Shown: piece by piece, positions 1-5,395 of the stretch
Position numbering within the stretch: the first letter of the stretch is position 1
How the letters are laid out: the number at the start of each line of letters is the position of its first letter
DNA from: JBEVEP01 sp040512755
Lineage (GTDB): Bacteria > Pseudomonadota > Alphaproteobacteria > Rhizobiales > Rhizobiaceae
Assembly (NCBI GenBank): GCA_040512755.1
Contig: JBEVEP010000306.1
Span: forward strand, 1-5,419
Direction: 5' to 3'
Length of the DNA stretch: 5,419 nt
Notes under the pieces: generated by a model
Told to the model about the DNA's origin: nothing
Database searches by the model: none
What the model saw: the letters and a program-made list of their open reading frames with translations, nothing else
Translations under genes and position numbers: made by a program

Positions 1-303
1 CTGCCGGCCCCAGACAGGCATCTCCCGAGTGCCGTGGCCAGGCACTATGTAGCGGCCGTCAATCACGGCGAAAACTCTGTGATACGGAAAGACGCCCTTA
101 TTCTTCTTGCTGAGCACCGTCAGGTCGGCCGGACGCGTCATGAGTTCTTCGGCAAGCGGACCGTCCCCTTTGCCGTCGGGCCCATGACAAACTGCACAGG
201 AATTCAGATATTCGGCCAGCCCATAGTTCGCTTCCTGTGCCTGGCCCCACGAACTCACCAGCCCAATTGCGGTTGCGACTATGACTACGGCCTTCCTATC
301 CAT
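1..303 (-). CDS. Mono-haem c-type cytochrome, exported, C-terminus cut by window edge
   Basis: The reverse strand reads from ATG at 303 down to base 1 without a stop, giving 101 residues. Residues 1-22 form a signal peptide: a basic start (MDRK), a hydrophobic core, and a likely cleavage after GQA, so the protein should act in the periplasm. The haem attachment motif CAVCH is at residues 36-40 and is followed by GPDGKGDGPLA, as usual in small class I cytochromes. A Met in REMPVWG (Met95) is the likely sixth iron ligand. The role would be electron transfer; its partner cannot be told. A purine-rich ribosome site (AAAGGGAGAA) lies just upstream. A perfect FNR/FixK palindrome is centred about 71 bp before the start, leaving a leader of roughly 30 nt if the site acts at -41.5. 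It is divergent from the USP gene. The C-terminal end, and whether more domains follow, is unseen. Confidence 0.88.
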   Translation of the reverse strand, partial: MDRKAVVIVATAIGLVSSWGQAQEANYGLAEYLNSCAVCHGPDGKGDGPLAEELMTRPADLTVLSKKNKGVFPYHRVFAVIDGRYIVPGHGTREMPVWGRQ

Positions 304-367
304 GTGACCGTTCTCCCTTTCCACCGTTGACCGATGGCCACGCTAGAAGCATCGCGATCAGTGCACT

Positions 368-381
368 TTGATCCCGATCAA
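368..381. promoter_or_regulatory. Perfect FNR/FixK-type operator (TTGATCCCGATCAA)
   Basis: This is a fully symmetric TTGAT-N4-ATCAA palindrome, the known recognition form of FNR, Anr and FixK regulators. It sits between the divergent cytochrome c and USP genes. Its centre (374.5) is about 71 bp from the cytochrome start and 123 bp from the USP start. Activator placement at -41.5 would put a minus-strand transcription start near 333, which fits the cytochrome gene best. Binding is inferred; the palindrome is seen. Confidence 0.8.
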
Positions 382-410
382 CGGTCAGTATCGAATAGAC
401 GACGAGGCGG

Positions 411-451
411 TTGATTCAGCGCAATGTCCAACTCGGGAGAACGCGCATAGT
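411..451 (+). promoter_or_regulatory. Candidate degenerate FixK-type box plus -10 element for the USP gene
   Basis: TTGATTCAGCGCAA at 411-424 keeps one perfect half-site and three of five bases of the other. It still fits the relaxed rhizobial FixK form TTGA-N6-GCAA. CATAGT at 446-451 matches four of six bases of a -10 hexamer. The predicted start near 458-459 would be about 41 bp from the box centre, the class II activation distance, with a leader near 40 nt before the ATG at 498. The spacing is the main support; each element alone is weak. Confidence 0.4.
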
Positions 452-497
452 CGCCGTGAGAAGAAAAATCCGCCATGGCCACCAGGAGGGAGCTGCT

Positions 498-1334
498 ATG
501 GGTTTCAAGACCGTCCTCAGCGTCATTGGTGTCGATCAAGGAGATCGCGACATTGAACTCGCCGCCAACCTATGTGCGGAGGCAGGCGCACACATTTCCG
601 TCTTCGTGGTTGCGCTCGCGGCGCCGCCGCCAATCGGCGAATATGCAGCCATGGTGTCAGACCCTTGGCTGCAGGAACGGCAAGCCGACCTCAAACGTCT
701 TAGCCAGCGCGCGACGGAGGTTACATCGATCCTCGCGGCAACCGACTTATCGGCAGACGTTGCCTTCGATTATCCGGAATTAGCTTCGGCGGATGAGGTG
801 ATCGGACGACGCGCCCGCTATGCTGATTTGACGCTCATTGGGCCGGACCTGCTTGGTGGCGAAACGCTCAAGTCCAAGGCCCTCGAAGGCACGCTGTTCT
901 TTTCCGGAAAGCCCGTACTTATCGCTCCCGAGGGCGCACATGTTACGCTCAAGCCGCGGACCGTGCTTGTCGCCTGGGATTCGCGCGTGGAAGCGTCGCG
1001 CGCGGTGCGGGAATCGCTCGATTTGCTTGTCGCGGCGGAGGATGTTTGCCTGGTTCTTGTAGACCCCGAGGAAAGCGAATCCGGCCACGGCGCGGAGCCG
1101 GGGGCGGACGCGGCCGCCTATCTGGCGCGCCATGGCGTAAAGGTCACGGTCGAACGGCTGACAAGCGCTGGTCACAGCGTGGCCGAAGTGCTGCGCCGCC
1201 GTGCCGTCGATATGTCGGCCGAGCTGGTAGTGATGGGCGCCTACGGTCATTCACGGCTACGCGAGCGCATTTTCGGCGGTGTCACCAGATCAATCCTGGC
1301 CGACCCGCCGTTGCCAATCTTTATGGCACGCTGA
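498..1334 (+). CDS. Tandem-domain universal stress protein (UspA family), USP1
   Basis: This 278-residue protein has two UspA-type alpha/beta domains in tandem, about residues 1-145 and 152-278. The second domain ends with GAYGHSRLRERIFGGVTRS (from about residue 247), matching the G-x2-G-x9-G nucleotide-binding signature of ATP-binding USPs. The first domain has no such glycine motif, only a decayed equivalent around LIGPDLLGGETLKSKALEG, so probably only the C-terminal half binds nucleotide. USPs of this kind are cytoplasmic and are linked to survival under starvation, oxygen limitation or other stress. The ATG at 498 is chosen because AGGAGG (483-488) precedes it at good spacing; an in-frame ATG at 411 has no comparable site and would add non-family sequence. 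The gene is divergent from cytochrome c, convergent with the phosphoribosyltransferase gene, and preceded by FNR/FixK-like sites. Family assignment is firm; the physiological role is inferred. Confidence 0.93.
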   Translation: MGFKTVLSVIGVDQGDRDIELAANLCAEAGAHISVFVVALAAPPPIGEYAAMVSDPWLQERQADLKRLSQRATEVTSILAATDLSADVAFDYPELASADEVIGRRARYADLTLIGPDLLGGETLKSKALEGTLFFSGKPVLIAPEGAHVTLKPRTVLVAWDSRVEASRAVRESLDLLVAAEDVCLVLVDPEESESGHGAEPGADAAAYLARHGVKVTVERLTSAGHSVAEVLRRRAVDMSAELVVMGAYGHSRLRERIFGGVTRSILADPPLPIFMAR

Positions 1335-1469
1335 TCGATCCGACTGCCTCGCAGAGGTACGCCGATTTATTCGCTCGGCGCTGAGCGTGTTACCGGGATT
1401 GAATGCGCCACGGAGGAATTTCCGGAAACCTTGTGGTCGCGCCATCTGCCTACACCCGTCGCGCCGCTC

Positions 1470-2153
1470 TCACGCCCTTGCGATGGTGGCGCCTGCCTTC
1501 AAAAGCTCTGTGACATCGTCATCCGAAACCTGCGGAAACCTGAGATAGTGATGGCTCAGCGCAAGAAAGCGCGCTGGCTGGCTGAGACAGACGACCCGAT
1601 CAGCTTCCCGCTTCAGTTCGGTGACGATGTCAGGCGGGGCCACGGGGATGGCGACGATGACCTCCCTAGGAGAACGCCGTTTCAGGGCACGCACCGCAAC
1701 TTTCATCGACGTACCAGTTGCCGCTCCGTCGTCGACGACGATCGCGGTTTTGCCGGCGATCGATACGGGACGTCGCTTGCCAAGATAGGCGAGACACCTT
1801 CGTTCGAGTTCCGGTCTCTCACGTTCGATCAGCATCGCCAATTCGTCATCGTCCAGGTCATACGCTTCCACGATCTCGCGGTTGAGCACGACATCCGGCG
1901 GGCTTCCATCGACGATCGCGGCAACAGCCAGTTCAGGATTTCCGGGGGCGCCCACCTTTCGGACGATGAGCAAGTCCAAAGGAGCGCCAAGGGCCTTCGT
2001 TATCTCCAGACCGACAGGAACGCCACCGCGTGGCAATGCGAGCACAACCGGCTGTCGAAGGACCAGCCTGGAGAGTTCCGCGGCCAGTTCGATGCCGGCA
2101 TGCTGACGGTCACGAAACACGGTGGCCACCTCAATGTGCCGGCCAGAGTTCAC
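1470..2153 (-). CDS. Predicted phosphoribosyltransferase (PRTase fold, COG1926-like)
   Basis: This 227-residue protein has the PRPP-binding loop of type I phosphoribosyltransferases, IVVDDGAATGTS at residues 138-149, with the two acidic residues followed by a Gly/Thr-rich loop. Conserved blocks upstream are LALPRGGVPVG (38-48) and LLIVRKVGAPGNPE (61-74), and near the end YLRFPQVSDDDV (203-214). Together they match the stand-alone predicted phosphoribosyltransferase group whose substrate is not established, so no nucleobase is named. The family is often found near stress proteins. The longest start is a GTG at 2153, inside the end of the DUF2267 gene (23-nt overlap), suggesting translational coupling. 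A second GTG at 2129, just after the upstream stop, would give a protein eight residues shorter and is also possible. It is the third gene of the hsp20 unit. The 135 bp between its stop and that of USP1 hold no gene and no clear terminator. Confidence 0.88.
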   Translation of the reverse strand: MNSGRHIEVATVFRDRQHAGIELAAELSRLVLRQPVVLALPRGGVPVGLEITKALGAPLDLLIVRKVGAPGNPELAVAAIVDGSPPDVVLNREIVEAYDLDDDELAMLIERERPELERRCLAYLGKRRPVSIAGKTAIVVDDGAATGTSMKVAVRALKRRSPREVIVAIPVAPPDIVTELKREADRVVCLSQPARFLALSHHYLRFPQVSDDDVTELLKAGATIARA

Positions 2154-2559
2154 GAAGCGACTTTCTCATGGAACTTCTGACCTGAGCAATTTCGCCTTGC
2201 GAGATATGCCGATCAAGAAGCCTGAACACCGCGGCGATCGCCGCATCGGTCTCATAAATCAGGTCATCGCCGAAATCGTTCCATATTCGAGAGACGAAGT
2301 CGGCTTTGGTCCGCAGAACCGTTGGAAATTCCTGGGGCTTCCAGCCTTCGAAATAGACTCCGCGGATCAACACCGGGAGTTGCGCCGACAGATCTGCCAT
2401 CTCTTCCATGGACAGCCAGTCCCTGAGAGCATGAAGGACGGACCTCAGCAGGCGATAGGCTCGCCCTTGCTGCCAGTCCAAGTCTTCTGCGAGTTCATTG
2501 ACCCATTGCTGCGCCTGCTGCGCCGCATGGGAGAAACCGGGTGTGGTAGTGCCGTTCAT
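2131..2559 (-). CDS. DUF2267 family protein
   Basis: This is a 142-residue soluble, mainly helical protein. The family signature is clear in LLRSVLHALRDWLSMEEM (residues 37-54) and LSAQLPVLIRGVYFEGW (57-73), typical of DUF2267 proteins; their biochemical function is unknown. No signal peptide or membrane segment is visible. The ATG at 2559 is chosen over an in-frame start at 2673 because GAGGA precedes it by about eight bases, the family homology starts here, and the extra upstream residues would run through the intergenic hairpin. The gene lies between hsp20 and the phosphoribosyltransferase gene on the same strand and overlaps the latter by 23 nt. That points to a shared transcript and a stress-related role; this is inference from neighbourhood only. 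Confidence 0.88.
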   Translation of the reverse strand: MNGTTTPGFSHAAQQAQQWVNELAEDLDWQQGRAYRLLRSVLHALRDWLSMEEMADLSAQLPVLIRGVYFEGWKPQEFPTVLRTKADFVSRIWNDFGDDLIYETDAAIAAVFRLLDRHISQGEIAQVRSSMRKSLRELWPAH

Positions 2560-2645
2560 GGCAAATTCCTCGGGGCAAATGGGATGCCCGTACGCACGCA
2601 CCTTGAGCGGGATCCATCTCGGGTGCGCATAGTGGCGGGCAATGC

Positions 2646-2679
2646 CAGCAGTGCGCCGCGTAAAGCGGCGCACCTGCTG
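2646..2679. repeat. Strong intergenic hairpin between hsp20 and DUF2267 genes
   Basis: A perfect 9-bp inverted repeat, GTGCGCCGC (2651-2659) and GCGGCGCAC (2665-2673), encloses a 5-base loop. It is extended outwards by CAGCA (2646-2650) pairing with TGCTG (2675-2679) across a single unpaired C. It begins 15 bases after the hsp20 stop. No T-run follows on either strand, so it is not a standard intrinsic terminator. It may protect the 3' end of the hsp20 message or attenuate readthrough into DUF2267, allowing more chaperone than downstream product. Confidence 0.75.
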
Positions 2680-2693
2680 AAGATGCCCTCCGA

Positions 2694-3218
2694 TCAGGTG
2701 GCCTTGACGGCGATCGTCTTCTCACTTTTTTGGGCTTCCGCTGTCTTGGGAAGACGAATTGTCAGAACGCCCTTCGCGAAGCTTGCCTCAATTTTTTCGG
2801 CGTCGACACTGTCGGGCACCTGGAAAGAGCGCTGGAACGAGCCGTAACGCCGTTCAGAAAGGTAGTAGTCCTTCTCACGCTCTTCCTTCTCTTCCTTCTT
2901 TTCGCCTTTGATCGTCAGCGTGCGGTTCGACAATTTGATCTCGACATTCTTCTCGTCCGTGCCCGGCAGCTCGGCAGTGATCTCATATTCCTTGTCCTTT
3001 TCGACCACATCCATCGCAGGGGCAGCCTGCCAGGCGACACGGCTCAGCCTCGGAGTCTCGAAACCGAACATCGATCGCGCTGAAGGCAACCGCCAGTCGA
3101 ACGGGCTGAAGTCGTCGAAGAGACGATCGATCTCCCGACGCAGACTGTCGAACGGTGCCCATGCGGGCGTGGTTTCCTTGTCGGTCTTGACAGGCAGTTT
3201 GGTTGTGGGGTCAGCCAT
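2694..3218 (-). CDS. Small heat shock protein, Hsp20/alpha-crystallin family
   Basis: This 174-residue chaperone has the class order of sHSPs. A variable N-terminal arm contains PFDSLRREIDRLFDDF (residues 22-37). The alpha-crystallin domain spans about 66-160, with MDVVEKDKEYEITAELPG, the RYGSFQRSFQVP block (124-135) and the hallmark AKGVLTIRLPK (148-158). A short tail carries IAV (169-171) in the place of the I-x-I oligomer contact. A highly charged KKEEKEEREKD loop lies at 107-117. Such proteins form cytoplasmic oligomers that hold unfolding proteins without ATP. The start is fixed by AAGGAG seven bases before the ATG. It is the first gene of the unit with DUF2267 and the phosphoribosyltransferase. 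Upstream, a perfect FNR/FixK palindrome at 3430-3443 suggests oxygen-linked control; no ROSE-type thermometer signature is evident in the leader. Confidence 0.95.
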   Translation of the reverse strand: MADPTTKLPVKTDKETTPAWAPFDSLRREIDRLFDDFSPFDWRLPSARSMFGFETPRLSRVAWQAAPAMDVVEKDKEYEITAELPGTDEKNVEIKLSNRTLTIKGEKKEEKEEREKDYYLSERRYGSFQRSFQVPDSVDAEKIEASFAKGVLTIRLPKTAEAQKSEKTIAVKAT

Positions 3219-3429
3219 AACTTTGCTCCTTAGGGGCTTTTTTGACCTTGGTTCCGGCCGTCACGCACCCTTCCGCCGTTGGTTTGCAGAGTCCGGAAAC
3301 GGAAGACAGAGCGCGTGGCAAGCCGGTGCCGGGCTGAACAAATGCCCTGGGAACAATTCGAAGCACCGATTCCCAAAACAGCTCAGTCCAGCAGGTACCG
3401 GAACAAAACCCGTTCGAAGCCAATTTTCA

Positions 3430-3443
3430 TTGATGCGGATCAA
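3430..3443. promoter_or_regulatory. Perfect FNR/FixK-type operator (TTGATGCGGATCAA) upstream of hsp20
   Basis: This is a fully symmetric TTGAT-N4-ATCAA palindrome centred 218 bp before the hsp20 start. Class II activation of the minus strand would start transcription near 3395, leaving a leader of about 177 nt with no convincing gene on either strand between 3219 and 3429. No intact gene on the plus strand could use this site, so hsp20 is the natural target. The long leader is odd and might hold post-transcriptional control. The palindrome is seen; the regulation is inferred. Confidence 0.75.
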
Positions 3444-3549
3444 AACGATTTCACATTTTCGCTCCCCTGTCCTCGGAAGCCGCTATGAGTCGATCACAAT
3501 CAACAGCGTAGGAGCGCGCTGGTCGAACGGATCTGGGCAGTCGCGCAGC

Positions 3550-3800
3550 CAGCCGGCGATGGGAGGTGCTTGCGGCCCTGCCGCCCAGGGGCAGCGCCGT
3601 ATGCGATGGCCCGCTGGGTCATGCGGGGGATGCCTTTAAGCCGTAATGGCGACCGGCCGTGCCGTCGCGCTATCAGCCGTGAAGTGCTCCAGCCAACGCG
3701 CCACCATCGGCTTTGTAAAGACGCCCCTCCAGCACCACAGCGCGATCTCCTCTCGACGCTGCGCCGTCAGTCGGCCATGCTTATGAACGCCCGGGAAGCG
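3550..3800 (-). pseudogene. Decayed IS481-type transposase N-terminal remnant
   Basis: On the minus strand from about 3788 the reading VHKHGRLTAQRREEIALW, then MVARWLEHFTAD, resembles the start and helix-turn-helix of IS481-family transposases (usual pattern HKNARLTP...REEMAL...VARWVERFKADG). It ends at a TAA near 3636. The next family block continues in a different frame as LKGIPRMTQRAIA (about 3640-3602), and nucleotide traces of the following LRRQGRTGKH block persist to about 3550. Several frameshifts, small deletions and the absence of the DDE catalytic core show a dead fragment. Terminal inverted repeats were not found, so the true element limits are unknown. Family recognition is from memory of the motif. 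Confidence 0.6.
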
Positions 3801-3859
3801 CCGAAGCCTAGTTGCTCCAGCCTTTCCGGTCCGGTCCGAATGGAAAATCTGTTGAAAGC

Positions 3860-4038
3860 TCACACCGAGGCCGGTCTCCTCACTTGCGCCGCAGCCTCTA
3901 TCACCAATGGGTTCAGTCCAACATCGCCTGTGTCGATGATCTCGAAGAACTGCCGGCGCATGCGCACTTCCCAGAACTTGTTGAGGTGGTCTGCTATACC
4001 CGCGACCGCTTGGTCTTGCGGTGGAACTGTCTCACCAT
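3860..4038 (-). pseudogene. fdsD: Formate dehydrogenase delta subunit remnant, 5' end frameshifted
   Basis: The minus-strand frame ending at the TGA at 3860-3862 encodes DQAVAGIADHLNKFW, MRRQFFEIIDTGD and LNPLVIEAAAQVRRPASV. This matches the conserved body and C-terminus of FdsD, the small delta subunit of soluble NAD-dependent molybdenum formate dehydrogenases. The normal start (about MANQI..FF) is not in this frame: an in-frame stop lies at 4046-4048 and no start codon follows before the conserved region. In the neighbouring frame, ATG at 4038 gives MVRQFHRK, which could be the damaged N-terminus joined by an indel near 4010-4020. No other fds genes are in the window. It lies downstream of USP2 and next to the IS481 relic, so it is probably a leftover of a deleted or moved fds cluster. 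A sequencing indel could also explain the shift, but the N-terminus would still be short. Confidence 0.65.
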
Positions 4039-4166
4039 GAACAGATCACCCCGTAGCGGTACTCCCTGGCACCAACTTCCAACCTCAGCTCACTTAGCCA
4101 CGCTTGCGCCTGATTGGGCAGTTCTCGTAGGGTTGCGTTGCTAGCGATCTCCTAGGGCACAACGCA
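4039..4166. other. Unassigned spacer between fdsD remnant and USP2
   Basis: No intact gene is seen. One minus-strand frame (about 4153 to 4032) is open for some 40 codons with protein-like content (ATLRELPNQAQAWLSELR) but has stops at both ends and no start with a ribosome site. It may be another gene fragment in the decayed zone; I do not recognise its family. Confidence 0.3.
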
Positions 4167-4994
4167 CTAGTTGGAGATCAGTCGATTGAGCGAGCCGTCG
4201 CGCAACAACGAGCGCGTCACGCCGCCAAATGCCCATTCCCGCAACCTGCTGTGGCCATATCCGCCTGAGACGATCAGGTCGGCATCCATTTCACGTGCCA
4301 TCTCCAAAATCGCTTCACCGACAACGGAGCCGCCGACTCCGCTGACTTCCAGCCGTGCCTTGACTCCATATTTAATGAGGAAACTTACGACGTCGGCAGC
4401 GCTTTCGCGCGACGTTGCTACGTCGCTCTCCTCAAGAGCAGCGACCAGCACATCGCGAGCACCAATAAGAAACGGCAGGGCATCGACAACCGCGCGACGC
4501 GCCTCCTTGCAGTCCTTCCAGGCTACAAGAACGCTCTGTGCCCGGACTTGCGCCAGGTTTTCGGATGCAATTAGGATTGGACGTCCCGCCGACAGGACGA
4601 GAGCCCCGGGATCGATCGCGCGCAGATGATCGACGTTCGAGCCGAGCCGAGAGGACCCTGTGACGACCAGATCGGCGGCACGGGAGTGCAACGCCAGAAA
4701 ATGCGTCGGATTACCCACAAAGCTCCGCCAGGAAACCCGGTTCTTGTCATAATTGGCACGCCGGAATTCGCCCTCCAAAGCCCCCAGCCGCTCTTCGATC
4801 TCTTTTATCCGGTCGCGCCTGGCATCGGCGGCGACAATTCCGGAATCACTAGCCGAAACAACGATACGCGGCTCGGCCGCAGCGAAGGCAATCAGATCGG
4901 CATGAAAACGTCGTGCCAGCTCCCACGCGAATGACAGGCGTGGTGCTAGCGGGTCGTCGACGTCGAGTTGAACCATAACTGTGTTGTAGACCAT
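4167..4994 (-). CDS. Tandem-domain universal stress protein (UspA family), USP2
   Basis: This 275-residue protein has two UspA-type domains, about residues 1-145 and 152-275. The C-terminal domain carries GGYGHSRLREWAFGGVTRS from about residue 244, the nucleotide-binding glycine signature, nearly identical to that of USP1. The N-terminal domain has only a degenerate equivalent (VTGSSRLGSNVDHLRAIDPG). After the motif the usual final strand (PVLM-like) is replaced by LNRLISN, so the last residues differ from the family norm. It is probably a cytoplasmic ATP-binding stress protein. The ATG at 4994 is preceded by GGAG with nine bases between; ATG at residue 7 is a less likely alternative because it lacks a matching site. 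A near-perfect FNR/FixK box is centred 63 bp upstream, so low-oxygen induction is likely. Domain architecture matches USP1 in this window, though the two proteins are clearly diverged. Confidence 0.93.
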   Translation of the reverse strand: MVYNTVMVQLDVDDPLAPRLSFAWELARRFHADLIAFAAAEPRIVVSASDSGIVAADARRDRIKEIEERLGALEGEFRRANYDKNRVSWRSFVGNPTHFLALHSRAADLVVTGSSRLGSNVDHLRAIDPGALVLSAGRPILIASENLAQVRAQSVLVAWKDCKEARRAVVDALPFLIGARDVLVAALEESDVATSRESAADVVSFLIKYGVKARLEVSGVGGSVVGEAILEMAREMDADLIVSGGYGHSRLREWAFGGVTRSLLRDGSLNRLISN

Positions 4995-5050
4995 GACCTT
5001 CTGCTCCGTTTAAGGCGAGCCAGATTGACCACGACATCCGACTGGCCGCC

Positions 5051-5064
5051 TTGATGCGCGTCAA
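5051..5064. promoter_or_regulatory. Near-perfect FNR/FixK-type operator (TTGATGCGCGTCAA) upstream of USP2
   Basis: This matches TTGAT-N4-ATCAA at nine of ten positions and fits the relaxed TTGA-N6-TCAA FixK form exactly. Its centre is 63 bp before the USP2 start. A minus-strand start near 5014-5016 (-41.5 placement) leaves a leader of about 20 nt, and CAATCT (5026-5021 read on the minus strand) is a possible -10 element. The geometry is what a directly activated promoter would show. Activity is inferred. Confidence 0.72.
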
Positions 5065-5149
5065 ACGGCGGTCGGGGAGGCGTTATTGAAAGCCACAACG
5101 GCACACTGCTCGTCTCCGTGCGCGGCCTGGCACCCTGAAAGCCTGATGA

Positions 5150-5395
5150 ATGGCGAAGGCGTCATCCCAGACTGCCCTTTGTTCGGTTTCGCGTGACGGC
5201 GGTCCGGAAATGCTGACCTTCAGATATCAAACGCGAGGCCCGAAACATTTCTGTCCGCTGTGCTTCGACCACATGCGAGCGATTTTGGGGAGACTTTCGA
5301 GGTCTGAGCTGCATTACGCTATCTATGAAGTTTGCACTCTCTGCATCTTCCGCTTCCAGCCCATGATCCTGCCCGTGCGGGACCTTGCTACATAG
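5150..5395 (+). CDS. Doubtful small ORF with two CxxC pairs
   Basis: This is an 81-codon frame with ATG at 5150 and a TAG at 5393-5395. I do not recognise the protein. Visible features are CPLC at residues 35-38 and CTLC at 62-65, spaced as two halves of a possible zinc or metal site, and no signal peptide or membrane helix. A weak GAAAG lies about eight bases before the ATG. Its codon use is less GC-biased at third positions than the clear genes. The opposite strand is also open from the window end to about 5160 with no recognisable family, so the region may be non-coding. Treat as hypothetical. Confidence 0.22.
   Translation: MAKASSQTALCSVSRDGGPEMLTFRYQTRGPKHFCPLCFDHMRAILGRLSRSELHYAIYEVCTLCIFRFQPMILPVRDLAT

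Noticed and set aside
34..330. Plus-strand frame opposite the cytochrome c gene
   Set aside because: The reverse strand carries a signal peptide, CxxCH and Met ligand; the plus frame has no features.
780..1250. Long open frame on the minus strand inside USP1
   Set aside because: It lies fully opposite a strong USP coding region, has no family features, and is a typical GC-rich shadow frame.
1372..1387. CGCTCGGCGCTGAGCG hairpin between the convergent USP1 and PRTase genes, plus the TTTCCGGAAA palindrome at 1419-1428
   Set aside because: Stems are only 5-6 bp and no T-run follows, so calling either an intrinsic terminator is not supported.
1431..2180. Long plus-strand open frame opposite the PRTase gene
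   Set aside because: The minus strand encodes a recognisable PRPP loop and family blocks; the plus frame shows only low-complexity charged sequence and no ribosome site.
2122..2847. Plus-strand frame spanning DUF2267, the hairpin and the end of hsp20
   Set aside because: It crosses two well-supported minus-strand genes and their spacer and has no recognisable domain.
3223..3240. Short hairpin GCTCC-TTA-GGGGC followed by six T on the plus strand, overlapping the hsp20 ribosome site
   Set aside because: On the plus strand no gene ends here, and on the hsp20 transcript the same stem has a C/A mismatch, so neither a terminator nor a thermometer can be supported.
3490..3503. TCGATCACAATCAA, a possible fourth FNR-like box
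   Set aside because: One arm is mismatched in a key position (TTG becomes TCG), it is far from any intact start, and it overlaps the tail of a decayed frame.
2908..3639. Plus-strand frame opposite the hsp20 start and its leader
   Set aside because: It is a shadow of hsp20 continued by chance into the leader; no domain and no ribosome site.
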